Numbered from the stretch's first letter, positions 8,562 through 18,702 are shown. The stretch is DNA of 64,000 nucleotides from Pseudomonas sp. 8O (GCF_902506495.1 NZ_LR733264.1:1876900-1940899); one strand, 5' to 3'. The notes: generated by a model from the sequence alone, not told the origin. Numbers and translations: made by a program.

Positions 8562-9251
8562 ATGCTGCAAGGCTACGGCCCGATCATCGTCGAGGGCGCC
8601 TGGCTGACCCTGACGCTGGCTCTGTGTTCGATGGCGCTGGCCATCCTTCTCGGCCTCACCGGCGCGGCGCTGCGCCTCTCGCCACTGCGCTGGCTGGCCA
8701 ATCTGGGCGACGCCTATGCCACGCTGATCCGGGGCATCCCCGACCTGGTGCTGATCCTGCTGATCTTCTATGGCGGTCAGGACCTGGTGAACCGCATCGC
8801 ACCCAGCCTGGGTTACACCGCCTACATCGACATCAACCCCTTCGTCGCCGGTGTGTTCACCATGGGCTTCATCTTCGGCGCCTATCTGTCGGAGACCTTC
8901 CGCGGCGCCTTTATGGCCATCGCCAAGGGCCAGGCCGAGGCCGGTGCAGCCTATGGCATGAGCGGCGCCCAAGTGTTCTTGCGCATCCTGGTGCCGCAGA
9001 TGATCCGCTTCGCCATTCCCGGCTTCACCAACAACTGGCTGGTGCTGACCAAGGCCACCGCACTGATCTCGGTGGTCGGCCTGCAGGACATGATGTTCAA
9101 GGCCAAGAACGCCGCCGACGCCACCCGTGAACCCTTCACCTTCTATCTTGCCGTGGCGGGCCTGTACCTGCTGCTGACCAGCGTCTCGCTGCTGCTCCTG
9201 CGCGCCGTCGAAAAGCGTTACTCGGCCGGCGTTCGCACGGCTGAAATCTGA
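8562..9251 (+). CDS. ABC transporter permease (HisQ/AotQ-like)
   Basis: 229 residues with about five membrane helices. The permease coupling loop is visible around residues 123-150 as AKGQAEAGAAYGMSGAQVFLRILVPQM, the EAA motif that docks on the ATPase. It belongs to the polar amino acid uptake family and pairs with the permease at 9263 as a heterodimer in the inner membrane. Confidence 0.88.
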   Translation: MLQGYGPIIVEGAWLTLTLALCSMALAILLGLTGAALRLSPLRWLANLGDAYATLIRGIPDLVLILLIFYGGQDLVNRIAPSLGYTAYIDINPFVAGVFTMGFIFGAYLSETFRGAFMAIAKGQAEAGAAYGMSGAQVFLRILVPQMIRFAIPGFTNNWLVLTKATALISVVGLQDMMFKAKNAADATREPFTFYLAVAGLYLLLTSVSLLLLRAVEKRYSAGVRTAEI

Positions 9252-9262
9252 GGATCACGTCC

Positions 9263-9958
9263 ATGCTCGATTTCCATCTGATCCTCTCCAGCCTGCCGCT
9301 GTATGCCAGCGGTCTGCTGGTCACCTTCGAGCTGCTGCTGATCGCCCTCGCCCTGGGCCTGCTGCTGGCAGTGCCACTGGCCCTGATGCGGGTGTCGCGC
9401 TCGCCGCTGGTGAACTTCCCAGCCTGGCTCTATACCTACGTGATTCGCGGCACGCCGATGCTGGTACAGCTATTTCTGCTCTACTACGGCCTGGCCCAGT
9501 TCGACGTCATCCGCGACAGCTTCATGTGGCCGTACTTTTCCAGCGCCACCTTCTGTGCCTGCCTGGCCTTCGCCATCAACACCAGCGCCTACACGTCGGA
9601 GATTCTGGCCGGCAGCCTCAAGGCCACGCCGCCCGGCGAGATCGAGGCAGCCAGGGCCATGGGCATGTCACGCGCCCAGCTCTACCGGCGCATCCTGCTG
9701 CCTTCGGCCATGCGCCGTGCGCTGCCGCAATACAGCAACGAGGTGATCATGATGCTGCACACCACCTCGCTGGCCTCGCTGGTGACGCTCATCGACCTCA
9801 CCGGCGCAGCCCGCACCATCAGCTCGCAGTACTACATGCCGTTCGAGGCCTTCATCACCGCCGGCCTGTTCTACCTGGTGCTGACGGTGGGCCTGGTGCG
9901 CCTGTTCAAATACGCCGAACTGCGCTGGCTGGCCCACCTGACCCCACGCAAGCATTAA
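9263..9958 (+). CDS. ABC transporter permease (HisM/AotM-like)
   Basis: 231 residues, polar amino acid permease family, starting 11 bases after the previous stop. The EAA-type loop reads ATPPGEIEAARAMGMSRAQLYRRILLPSAM. The YVIRGTPMLVQLFLLYYG segment is characteristic of HisM-type subunits. It forms the second half of the channel. Confidence 0.88.
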   Translation: MLDFHLILSSLPLYASGLLVTFELLLIALALGLLLAVPLALMRVSRSPLVNFPAWLYTYVIRGTPMLVQLFLLYYGLAQFDVIRDSFMWPYFSSATFCACLAFAINTSAYTSEILAGSLKATPPGEIEAARAMGMSRAQLYRRILLPSAMRRALPQYSNEVIMMLHTTSLASLVTLIDLTGAARTISSQYYMPFEAFITAGLFYLVLTVGLVRLFKYAELRWLAHLTPRKH

Positions 9959-9970
9959 CAAGGAAGCCCT

Positions 9971-11083
9971 ATGCAACGTATCGACCACCCACTGCCCTGG
10001 AGCCCGACCGGAACCAGCCGTCACCTCAGCGTGCTGCGTTACGGCAGCGGCCCGTGCAAGGCCTACATCCAGGCCAGCCTGCATGCCGACGAGCTGCCGG
10101 GCATGCGCGTGGCGGTGGAGCTCAGGCGTCGCCTGCAGCAGCTGGAAAGCGCCGGACGCCTGACCGGCGTGATCGAGCTGGTGCCGGTGGCCAACCCCAT
10201 CGGCCTGAGCCAGCTGTTCCAGGCGGCGGTCCAGGGCCGCTTCGAATTCGCCAGCGGCAGGAACTTCAATCGCGACTTCGTCGATCTGGCGGCTGCGGTG
10301 GCAGCGCATGTGGAAGGCCACCTGGGCAGCGACGGGCCGAGCAACGTGCGCCTGATTCGCCGCGCCATGATCAAGGCGCTGGACGCCCTGCCCGCGCCGG
10401 CCTCGGAGCTGGAAGGCATGCAGCGTCTGCTGCTGCGTCATGCCTGCGATGCCGACCTCGTGCTCGACCTGCACTGCGACTTCGAGGCCGCTGTGCACCT
10501 GTACAGCGCGCCGCAGCACTGGCCGGCCCTGCGCCCTCTGGCGGCGCGTCTGCAGGCCGGCGCGGTGCTACTGGCCGAGGATTCCGGCGGCAGCTCGTTC
10601 GACGAGGCCTGCGCCATGCCCTGGCAGCGCCTGCGCCAGCGTTTCCCCGAAGCCGAAATTCCCCTGGCCTGCCTGGCCACCACCGTGGAGCTGGGCGGCA
10701 TGGCCGACACCGAAGCCGAACGCGCAGTAGCCAGCGCCGAGGCGATTCTGGCCTTCCTCGCCGAGCAGGGATTGATCGCCGGCGACTGGCCGGCAGCGCC
10801 AGAACACTGCTGCGAGGCCACGCCCTTTGCCGGCGCGCAGTACGCCCTCGCCCCGCATCCGGGCGTGGTCAGCTTCTTCAAGCAGCCGGGCGAGTGGGTC
10901 GAACGCGGCGAGGCCCTGTTCGAGGTGATCGACCCCTTGAGCGAGCAGCACAGCATCGTCCGCGCCGAAACCTGCGGCGTGCTCTATGCCCGCGAGCGCA
11001 TGCGCTTCGCCCGCCCCGGCCTGTGGCTGGCCAAGGTCGCCGGAGCAACGCCCATTCGCCAGGGTCGCCTGCTCAGCGACTGA
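9971..11083 (+). CDS. Zinc hydrolase of the succinylglutamate desuccinylase/aspartoacylase family (AotO/CphZ-like)
   Basis: 370 residues, an M14-like zinc hydrolase. Metal ligands are visible as HADE in YIQASLHADELPGM (residues about 34-47) and the His of DLHCDFEA near residue 162. The C-terminal third (about 290-360) is the beta-rich domain common to the family, with HPGVVSFFKQPGEWVERGE. AotO of the aot operon is in this family. From memory, a member named CphZ was reported to hydrolyse cyanophycin dipeptides; position between permease and ATPase genes and next to cyanophycinases makes beta-Asp-Arg a strong substrate guess. The product is expected in the cytoplasm, as no signal peptide is seen. 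Confidence 0.75.
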   Translation: MQRIDHPLPWSPTGTSRHLSVLRYGSGPCKAYIQASLHADELPGMRVAVELRRRLQQLESAGRLTGVIELVPVANPIGLSQLFQAAVQGRFEFASGRNFNRDFVDLAAAVAAHVEGHLGSDGPSNVRLIRRAMIKALDALPAPASELEGMQRLLLRHACDADLVLDLHCDFEAAVHLYSAPQHWPALRPLAARLQAGAVLLAEDSGGSSFDEACAMPWQRLRQRFPEAEIPLACLATTVELGGMADTEAERAVASAEAILAFLAEQGLIAGDWPAAPEHCCEATPFAGAQYALAPHPGVVSFFKQPGEWVERGEALFEVIDPLSEQHSIVRAETCGVLYARERMRFARPGLWLAKVAGATPIRQGRLLSD

Positions 11084-11107
11084 TTCATGCCCTAAGAGAA
11101 CAACAAC

Positions 11108-11872
<765 letters not shown>

Positions 11873-11940
11873 GCGAAACAGCGCACGGCGGGCGGCTTCG
11901 GATACACTGCGCGCCATCGCCAGACCGGATCAGCCCAGCC

Positions 11941-12870
11941 ATGCCGAGCAGCTCGTCGTCTTCCGCCACCGTCTACAGCGCCCCCATCCTGCGCAAGCTG
12001 GCCGAGGTCGCGCCACAGCTGCAGCCCTCGCTGCGCAAGGTGGCCGACTTCATCCTGCGTCATCCGCTGAAGGCCGCGACTCTGACCATCGAAGAGCTGG
12101 CGCAGGCCACGCAGACCTCACCTGCGGCGGTCAACCGTCTGGCCAAGGCCATGGAACTGCGCGGCTACATAAGCCTGAAGGCCGAGCTGGTCGCCACCCT
12201 GCAGGACATGGTGTCGCCGGTAGACAAGCTGCGCGACGAGCTGGCGCAGCGCCCGGACGGGGCCTTCGGTCTGCATGAACATCTGAAGATCGCCAGCAGC
12301 AATCTCGGCGCGGCGGCCAGCAACAATGACGCCGCCGTGTTCGATGCAGTGATCGGGCGCCTGCTCGGGGCGCGCCGCATCTACATTCTCGGCTTCGGCA
12401 ACAGCGCCTACATGGCCGGCCTGGCTGCAGCCAACCTGGTGCCCTTCTGCGATGACGCCACCGCCATCAGTATGGAAGGCGGCAACGAGAACGCCGCCTA
12501 CCGCCTGGCCGCCATCACCGAGCGAGACGTACTGCTGACCATCTCCCTGCCGCGCTATTCGCTCGACACCCTGCAACTGGCACGTTTTGCCCGCGAACGC
12601 GGCGCCTGCGTGCTGGCCATCACCGACTCGCCCGCCTCGCCGCTGGTGGAGATCGCCGAGTACAGCCTGTTCGCCCCCGCCGAACACCCGGTGCTGATCA
12701 GCTCCAATGCCGCCGTGCTGGCCCTGATCGAAGCCCTGGTGGCAGGCGTCATGGCGCGTAACAAGGAGGCGGTAAGCCTCGCCCAGGAACTGACCGAAAG
12801 CGTCATGGCCTATCTGCACGTACCCGGCACCGAGCGCGCGCCGCGCAAACCTCGCAAACGACGCCCCTGA
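11941..12870 (+). CDS. RpiR-family transcriptional regulator
   Basis: 309 residues. The N-terminal helix-turn-helix domain (about 15-90) includes TIEELAQATQTSPAAVNRLAKAM, and a SIS phosphosugar-type domain follows (about 120-270), including ARRIYILGFGNSAYMAGLAA. RpiR proteins mostly sense sugar phosphates, but members also control amino acid catabolism. As the last gene of the transport operon it probably regulates this locus; candidate sites are the GTGAAAA motifs at 7443-7549. Confidence 0.82.
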   Translation: MPSSSSSSATVYSAPILRKLAEVAPQLQPSLRKVADFILRHPLKAATLTIEELAQATQTSPAAVNRLAKAMELRGYISLKAELVATLQDMVSPVDKLRDELAQRPDGAFGLHEHLKIASSNLGAAASNNDAAVFDAVIGRLLGARRIYILGFGNSAYMAGLAAANLVPFCDDATAISMEGGNENAAYRLAAITERDVLLTISLPRYSLDTLQLARFARERGACVLAITDSPASPLVEIAEYSLFAPAEHPVLISSNAAVLALIEALVAGVMARNKEAVSLAQELTESVMAYLHVPGTERAPRKPRKRRP

Positions 12871-13001
12871 GCTGACAATACGCACCAAGCCAAAGCCAAA
12901 GCTGTCTCAATGATCAGAAAAAGTGCAGAGCGGCGCCCAACGCACTCTGCATAAGTTTCCTCATTTAATTGATTTTAAAAGACTATTTACGGCATATAGA
13001 A

Positions 13002-13019
13002 TTGGCGCCGTTTTTGCTA
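13002..13019 (+). promoter_or_regulatory. Sigma-54 (RpoN) promoter of the Tsx-like channel gene
   Basis: TTGGCGCCGTTTTTGCTA fits the -24/-12 consensus TTGGCACG-N4-TTGCA with correct GG-to-GC spacing of ten bases; the only notable change is G for A in GGCAC. The start would be near 13030, about 60 bases before the ATG. RpoN control would link the gene to nitrogen supply. Confidence 0.6.
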
Positions 13020-13091
13020 TAGCAGCTCCAGCCTGACCATATGGACAGGTTTAAAAATCATAACGACACGTCTTAACCATCAGGAGCTTTC

Positions 13092-13898
13092 ATGAATCGC
13101 ACTCTCTCTTCGCTGGCGCTCGCCGGCGGTCTGCTGGCAGGCGGTCAGGCCGTCGCCGGCGATCTGCTGCAGTGGCAGAACAACAGCCTGACCTACCTCT
13201 ATGGCCAGGACTTCAAGATCGACCCGGAGATTCAGCAGACCGTCACCTTCGAGCACGCCAGCGGCTGGAGCTTTGGGGACCTGTTCCTGTTCGTCGACGT
13301 GATCAAGTACAACACCGACGCCACCAATGGCGCCGGTGACGGCCATACCTTCTACGGCGAATTCAGCCCGCGCTTCTCGCTGGGCAAGCTCACCGGTACC
13401 GATTTCTCCTTCGGCCCGATCAAGGACGTGCTGATCTCCACCACCTACGAGTTCGGTGAAGACGACGTCGACTCCTACCTGATCGGCCCGGCGATCGACC
13501 TCGATATCCCCGGTTTCGACTACTTCCAGCTCAACACCTACCTGCGCACCACCGACGGTAGCCGCGCCGGCAGCAACGTCTGGCAGATCACCCCGGTGTG
13601 GAGCTACACCATTGCGGTGGGCGACTCGGACATTCTCATCGATGGTTTCATGGACTGGGTGGTGGACAACGACAGCAATCGCCGCGGCGACTATCACGCC
13701 AACCTGCACTTCAACCCGCAGATCAAGTACGACCTGGGCAAGGCGCTGAAGTGGGGCGAGAAGCAGCTGTACGTGGGTATCGAGTACGACTACTGGAAGA
13801 ACAAGTACGGCATCAAGGACGGCGGTTTCGTCAGCGAAAATTTCGTGGGTTCGACCGACCAGAACACCGCCAGCCTGTTGGTCAAGGCGCACTTCTGA
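13092..13898 (+). CDS. Tsx-like outer-membrane channel protein
   Basis: 268 residues with a signal peptide (ending GGQAVAG) and many short amphipathic beta strands, finishing TASLLVKAHF with the terminal aromatic typical of outer-membrane barrels. It resembles the nucleoside-specific channel (Tsx/OmpK) family. It follows the RpiR gene after about 220 bases and has its own sigma-54-type promoter, so it may be a nitrogen-controlled outer-membrane route. Whether it serves the cyanophycin locus is unknown. Confidence 0.75.
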   Translation: MNRTLSSLALAGGLLAGGQAVAGDLLQWQNNSLTYLYGQDFKIDPEIQQTVTFEHASGWSFGDLFLFVDVIKYNTDATNGAGDGHTFYGEFSPRFSLGKLTGTDFSFGPIKDVLISTTYEFGEDDVDSYLIGPAIDLDIPGFDYFQLNTYLRTTDGSRAGSNVWQITPVWSYTIAVGDSDILIDGFMDWVVDNDSNRRGDYHANLHFNPQIKYDLGKALKWGEKQLYVGIEYDYWKNKYGIKDGGFVSENFVGSTDQNTASLLVKAHF

Positions 13899-14019
13899 GA
13901 CACGCCATCAAGCTTGAATGGCCAAGGTCGCAGCGACTTGCGACCTTCTGCCAATGCCCTTGACCGGCCTGACGTGTTTAGCTGCCCGGCATCACCAGAC
14001 CTTCACCCAAGGATGGACG

Positions 14020-14865
14020 ATGCCACCGCGTATCCTGCTGCTTACCTGCCTCGCCATGCTGGCCTTCGCCGGCAACTCGCTACTGTGCCGTCTGGCGCTG
14101 CGTGAAACGGAAATCGACGCGGCCAGTTTCACGGCTATCCGCCTGCTCTCCGGCGCCCTGACGCTGTGGCCGCTGCTCAAGCTGAGGCAGACCGGGCAAC
14201 CCATCGCCGGCAATTGGCCTGGTGCGCTGGCGCTGTTCACCTATGCGGCGGCCTTCTCCTTTGCTTACCTGCAACTGGATACCGGCGTCGGCGCCCTGCT
14301 GCTGTTCGGCGCCGTGCAGTTGAGCATGCTGCTGTGGGGCTTGCTACGTGGCGAACGCCTGGGGCTGGGCGCCAGCCTCGGTACGGCGCTGGCCACGGCC
14401 GGCCTGCTGGCGTTGCTGCTACCCGGCGCCACTGCGCCCCCTTTGTTGGCTGCACTGCTGATGCTGCTGGCCGGCGTTGCATGGGGTGCGTATTCGCTGC
14501 TCGGTCGCGGCCAGGGGGATCCGCTGGCGGTGACCACCGGTAACTTCCTGCGCGCAGCACCGCTTGCCGTTTTGTTGGCGTTGGCATTGCTGCCGCAACT
14601 GAACTGGGATGGGCCTGCCCTGTTCTACGCTGTGCTGTCCGGCGCCCTGACCTCGGGTGTCGGTTACTCCATCTGGTACAGCGCCCTGCCCGGCCTGCGC
14701 GCCAGCCAGGCCGCCACGGTGCAACTGAGTGTGCCGATTCTCGCCGCCCTCGGTGGCAGCCTGTTGCTGAGCGAAGCGCTGTCGCTGCGCCTGACATTGA
14801 GCGCCGTTGCCGTGCTCGGCGGTATCGCGCTGGTACTGGGCAGCCGGCAACGCGCCGGGAGCTAA
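14020..14865 (+). CDS. EamA/DMT-family exporter
   Basis: 281 residues, ten predicted membrane helices in two EamA repeats, almost without soluble loops. The ATG at 14020 is chosen over one at 13918 because AAGGA stands in front of it and the membrane protein begins there (MPPRILLLTCLAMLAF). Such proteins export amino acids or other metabolites; the substrate cannot be inferred. Confidence 0.82.
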   Translation: MPPRILLLTCLAMLAFAGNSLLCRLALRETEIDAASFTAIRLLSGALTLWPLLKLRQTGQPIAGNWPGALALFTYAAAFSFAYLQLDTGVGALLLFGAVQLSMLLWGLLRGERLGLGASLGTALATAGLLALLLPGATAPPLLAALLMLLAGVAWGAYSLLGRGQGDPLAVTTGNFLRAAPLAVLLALALLPQLNWDGPALFYAVLSGALTSGVGYSIWYSALPGLRASQAATVQLSVPILAALGGSLLLSEALSLRLTLSAVAVLGGIALVLGSRQRAGS

Positions 14866-14919
14866 CGGCGCGTGCAGTGGTCTTCTATCCTGAACCCATC
14901 ATGTCCAGGGAAGATCACC

Positions 14920-15393
14920 ATGCACCCTCTGCTTCGTCTTTGCCTCGTTGCCCTGCTTGCAGCAGGCCTGAGCGCCTGCGCCAGCCTGGGCAATCGTGAC
15001 CCGCTGCGGGTCGATCTGGTCGGCCTGGCCCCCCTGCCCGGTCAGGGCCTGGAGGTACGTTTCGCGGTCAAACTGCGGGTGCAGAACCCCAATGACAGCG
15101 CGGTGACTTTCAACGGTATGGCACTGGATCTGGACGTGAACGGCCAGCCGCTGGCCAGTGGTGTCAGCGACCAGAGCGGCAGCGTGCCGCGTTTCGGCGA
15201 GACGGTATTGAGCGTGCCGGTGAGTATTTCAGCGTTTTCGGTGATGCGTCAGGCCTGGGGCGTGGCCGGTTATCAACCTGGTCAGGAGGTGCCCTACATG
15301 CTGCGTGGCAAGCTTGCCGACGGCCTGTTCGGCACCCGCCGCTTCAGCGACAGCGGTATCCTGAACTGGCCGCAACCGCCAAGCCCCTACTGA
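14920..15393 (+). CDS. LEA type 2 (WHy domain) lipoprotein
   Basis: 157 residues with a lipobox LSAC near residue 19-22, so it should be lipidated in the envelope. The rest is a WHy/LEA14-like beta domain with the typical VQNPNDSAVTFNGMALDLDVNG stretch. The start at 14920 has AGGGAAGA in front. The role is probably stress-related, by family only. Confidence 0.8.
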   Translation: MHPLLRLCLVALLAAGLSACASLGNRDPLRVDLVGLAPLPGQGLEVRFAVKLRVQNPNDSAVTFNGMALDLDVNGQPLASGVSDQSGSVPRFGETVLSVPVSISAFSVMRQAWGVAGYQPGQEVPYMLRGKLADGLFGTRRFSDSGILNWPQPPSPY

Positions 15394-15419
15394 AGCAGGA
15401 GCCGGCGGTTATACGGCGA

Positions 15420-16229
15420 TCAGGCGGCCTGACGGCTGTTGCGCGCAGCCACTCGGCGGTGACAGGCCTCACCGAAGGCCTGGAAGATCTTTACCGAATC
15501 CGGGTTCTTCGCCGCCTGCCATTCCGGGTGCCACTGCACCGCGAACAGGAAAGGCGACAGGCTCGGCGCGTGGATCGCCTCGATCAGGCCATCCTCGGCG
15601 GTAGCCAGCACTTCCAGTCCCTTGCCCAGGTTGCGAATAGCCTGGCCGTGCAGGGAGTTGACCTGAATCTCGTCCTTGCCCATCAGCTCGGCGAACCAGC
15701 TGCCAGCCACCGGACGCACGCTATGGCTGGCTGCGTACTGCACCTCGACCGGATCATCGGAGTTTTCGCGATGGTCGTTGAAGCCAGGCTCGGCGTAGAC
15801 CTTCTGGTAGATGTCGCCGCCCAGCGCCACGTTGATTTCCTGCATGCCACGGCAGATGCCGAAGATCGGCAGACCGCGAGCGATGGCGGCACGAACCAGC
15901 GGCAGATCGAACAGATCGCGGTCGCGGTCCTGGCCCTTGTTCGGCGTTTCGTTCTCCTGTCCATAGAGCGCCGGGTCGATGTTGCTGCCGGCACCGGTCA
16001 GGTAAACACCATCGGCCATGTCCAGATACTGCTCGAGATCCTCGATGCCGCAGCAGGTGGGAACCAGCACCGGCATGCAACCGGAGAACTCGACCAGAGG
16101 CTGGATGTATTTGTGAGTCATTACTTGATAGTCGTGGCCCTTGCGCTCTTGAGCGCCCATGGACATCAACACGACGGGCTTGCGGAGATTGTTCTTGCTG
16201 GGAGTACTGCGGATCTTGTTGTCGGACAT
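15420..16229 (-). CDS. Gamma-glutamyl-gamma-aminobutyrate hydrolase-type class I amidotransferase (PuuD-like)
   Basis: 269 residues of the peptidase C26 family. The nucleophile Cys lies in GICRGMQEIN near residue 125 and the catalytic His-Glu pair in VQWHPEW near residue 234. PuuD/SpuA enzymes remove glutamate from gamma-glutamyl-GABA in putrescine breakdown. No other polyamine gene is adjacent, so the precise substrate is not fixed. It converges on the lipoprotein gene upstream. Confidence 0.78.
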   Translation of the reverse strand: MSDNKIRSTPSKNNLRKPVVLMSMGAQERKGHDYQVMTHKYIQPLVEFSGCMPVLVPTCCGIEDLEQYLDMADGVYLTGAGSNIDPALYGQENETPNKGQDRDRDLFDLPLVRAAIARGLPIFGICRGMQEINVALGGDIYQKVYAEPGFNDHRENSDDPVEVQYAASHSVRPVAGSWFAELMGKDEIQVNSLHGQAIRNLGKGLEVLATAEDGLIEAIHAPSLSPFLFAVQWHPEWQAAKNPDSVKIFQAFGEACHRRVAARNSRQAA

Positions 16230-16693
16230 ACGTCACCTTGGGACAGGCCGGGCCTATCGTTGCTGTGCAAGCCGATGCCAAGCAGAAGGCTCTGCTTGTC
16301 ACCCATGGCCTGTTTGGCTAACTCCGTGCACCGAGACTCATCCTGAGCCAAAGTGTCGCCTTCCGACGGCGGCTCGAACCGGGTCAACTCCATCCGGAGA
16401 GGAGGCTGCAGCGATGCTGCCCGTTACCCGGTTCGGCAACGGAATCTGTATGCAGTCTGCCCGAGCCGTAAAATATGTCAAACAAATCCACTCGAAATTT
16501 TCCAGCAAGCCATTTATCACACATCGACGAAATGCCCTTAAAAAGGCGCCAACAGGCAATTCTGGCAAATAACCCGCCGCCAATAAGTCCAATATTTTAA
16601 ACACCCGTCTCTCAAGACTCCACGCCCTAGAGCGGCGCCCGTGAACAAAACCCTATATAATCTGCGGTTTCTCACCTGCACCGAGGACACCCC
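16230..16693. other. Intergenic control region between divergent genes
   Basis: 464 bases without a convincing gene. It must hold the promoters of the PuuD-like gene (minus) and yjdM (plus). A TATAAT hexamer lies at 16656-16661, about 30 bases before yjdM, without a recognisable -35. No other structured element was recognised. Confidence 0.5.
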
Positions 16694-17035
16694 TTGACCG
16701 CTCTGCCGCCCTGCCCCAAATGCAACTCCGAATACACCTACGAAGACGGCGACCAACTGGTCTGCCCCGAGTGCGCCCATGAGTGGAAAGCCGGCGAGAA
16801 GGCCGACGGCGGCGATGACGCGCGGGTGATCAAGGATTCGGTCGGCAACCTGCTGCAGGACGGCGACACCATCACCGTGATCAAGGACCTCAAGGTCAAG
16901 GGCTCGTCGCTGGTGGTCAAGGTCGGCACCAAGGTGAAGAACATTCACCTGGTTGACGGCGATCACGACATCGACTGCAAGATCGATGGCATAGGCGCGA
17001 TGAAGCTCAAGTCCGAGTTCGTGCGCAAGGTCTGA
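16694..17035 (+). CDS. yjdM: YjdM/PhnA family zinc-ribbon protein
   Basis: 113 residues. The N-terminal zinc ribbon is CPKCNSEY...CPECAHEW, and the rest is the conserved PhnA domain ([24 protein letters not shown]). The start codon is TTG, supported by a GAGG site and by the E. coli YjdM start aligning at the same place. Its function is unclear; despite the old name phnA it does not encode phosphonoacetate hydrolase. Confidence 0.9.
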   Translation: MTALPPCPKCNSEYTYEDGDQLVCPECAHEWKAGEKADGGDDARVIKDSVGNLLQDGDTITVIKDLKVKGSSLVVKVGTKVKNIHLVDGDHDIDCKIDGIGAMKLKSEFVRKV

Positions 17036-17099
17036 TTCACACCCGTCCCTCGCAGAAATTGACTAGCCTGAAGACAGGCCGGTCATGAGGAACGCCACC

Positions 17100-17822
17100 A
17101 TGCGCTATCTGCTGCTCGCTCTTCTGGCTCTGACCCATTCGCTGGCAGCACAGCCCTGGCGTGTAGTGGGCGACGAACAGTTCGCCCCCTACAGTTTCGT
17201 CACCGCCGAGGAAGACACGCCGCGCGGGCTCGACGTCGAACTGGTCGACGCGGTACTGCGCGAAGCGCAGGTACCCTATGAAATCCGTCTTTACCCATGG
17301 GAACGCGTCAAGCGCATGCTCGACCGCGGGGAAGTACAGATGGCCTTCCAGTTCGCCGGCACGCCGCAACGTCAGCAGCAATACGAGCTGGTCGGTCCGC
17401 TGCGCAGTGGTTCGACCGTGTTCATGACTACCGCCAAGACCGCGATCAGCGACTGGCAGACGCTGGATGACCTGTCACCCTACGTGATCGGCCAGGTTCG
17501 CGGCTATGCCTATGAAGAGGATTTCGACCGCGCCGACCTGGCCCGAGACACCAGCGCGCAGAACCCACGGCAACTGGTGTCGATGCTGCTGGCCGGACGC
17601 ATCGACATCATCGTCGGCGACCATACCCAGTTGCTCTATTTCATCCGTGAGCAGCGCGCTCTGGAGCAGGTGCGCGTGCTACCTCGCCCGCTGATCCAGA
17701 TGCCGCGCTTCGTCGCCTTCGCCAAAGGCGATACCGAACGCGCCCGGCAGTTTTCCGAGGCGCTGGTGCGCCTGCGCAAGGCCGGCAAGCTGGACGAAAT
17801 TCAGCAACGCTGGAATCAGTGA
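17100..17822 (+). CDS. Periplasmic substrate-binding protein, orphan SBP_bac_3 type
   Basis: 240 residues with signal peptide MRYLLLALLALTHSLAAQ. The second ATG (17100) is chosen because GAGGA precedes it and the signal peptide begins there; 17085 is the alternative. The domain VVGDEQFAPYSFVTAEEDTPRGLDVELVDAVL is of the polar amino acid binding type. No permease or ATPase genes flank it, so it is either an orphan receptor or a partner of a distant transporter. Confidence 0.78.
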   Translation: MRYLLLALLALTHSLAAQPWRVVGDEQFAPYSFVTAEEDTPRGLDVELVDAVLREAQVPYEIRLYPWERVKRMLDRGEVQMAFQFAGTPQRQQQYELVGPLRSGSTVFMTTAKTAISDWQTLDDLSPYVIGQVRGYAYEEDFDRADLARDTSAQNPRQLVSMLLAGRIDIIVGDHTQLLYFIREQRALEQVRVLPRPLIQMPRFVAFAKGDTERARQFSEALVRLRKAGKLDEIQQRWNQ

Positions 17823-17827
17823 CACCG

Positions 17828-18601
17828 CTACTGCACCGGCAGGAAATTCAGCAGGAACAGGCTCTGTGCATAATTGGCCCCCATGCGCCGGTAGCGCTCT
17901 TCCAGCACATGGGTGAGCAGATCAAGACGCGCCACCATCTTGCCGAACTCCACCGCATAGCTGAGGTTGTTGCCCTGTTCGGAGAACTCGTTGGATAGCA
18001 GCAGCAGCCGGCCCGTGGCATCACGACGCTGCGAGAGCATCCAGCCGGCCTTTTCCAGATTGCGTGCGGCGTTGTGGATGAATTGCGCGTTGAAGCTGTC
18101 GGTCAGGTAGAACTCGGTACGGCCACCGTGAGCCGTCACCAGCATGCTGCCGATGGCATAAGTGAAGGCCGCCACGCGATCGCCCTGGAATCCCGAACTA
18201 AGTGAGTAATCCAGCGCCGCGACATCACGCCGACCGCCCAATGTCGGCCAATCCTGATTGTGTTCGATGGCGTACTGGATGGCGCGTTCGGCAGCGGCGG
18301 CGTCAGGCAGGGAATTCTTGCGCCACTCGCGCGGGTTACGTTGATACAGCTTGTTCATCAGCCGATAGAGGCTGTTGAGGTTGTTGCGCATGGCCAGGGT
18401 TGCCATGCGATCGACGTCGGTCTGCAGCACCTCGGCAGGCTTGATCGGGCTACGCGTGTGAACGATGGAGTCGTTATCCAGACGGCCGCTGCAGCCGCTC
18501 AACAGCAACAGCGCAGCCAGCACCGGCAGCACTGACCGTTGCCAACATATTGAGCTGTCGAATGGCCTGCCCTGTGCAGCAGACGCTGGCCTCGCTCCCA
18601 T
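17828..18601 (-). CDS. Uncharacterised lipoprotein
   Basis: 257 residues from the ATG at 18601, which has GGGAA in front; an ATG at 18640 and a GTG near 18534 are alternatives, and the latter would give a tighter signal peptide. A lipobox LSGC follows the hydrophobic stretch VLPVLAALLLLSGC. The mature part is mostly helical with no motif I recognise (LNSLYRLMNKLYQRNPREW; LLTHVLEERYRRMGANYAQSLFLL). It converges on the orphan binding protein with a 5-base gap. Confidence 0.7.
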   Translation of the reverse strand: MGARPASAAQGRPFDSSICWQRSVLPVLAALLLLSGCSGRLDNDSIVHTRSPIKPAEVLQTDVDRMATLAMRNNLNSLYRLMNKLYQRNPREWRKNSLPDAAAAERAIQYAIEHNQDWPTLGGRRDVAALDYSLSSGFQGDRVAAFTYAIGSMLVTAHGGRTEFYLTDSFNAQFIHNAARNLEKAGWMLSQRRDATGRLLLLSNEFSEQGNNLSYAVEFGKMVARLDLLTHVLEERYRRMGANYAQSLFLLNFLPVQ

Positions 18602-18702
18602 ACAGAGGTTCCCTGGCTGGCACGCGCCCCAGTGGCGCACGCAACACTCAGAACCTCAGTAAAGCGCAAAAATTCCGTACTGCCTGTGCCCTGGCGCATA
18701 AA

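Noticed and set aside
16280..16300. Sigma-54 look-alike (TTGGCATCGGCTTGCA on the minus strand) upstream of the PuuD-like gene
   Set aside because: The GG and GC elements are separated by nine bases instead of ten, which RpoN does not tolerate well.
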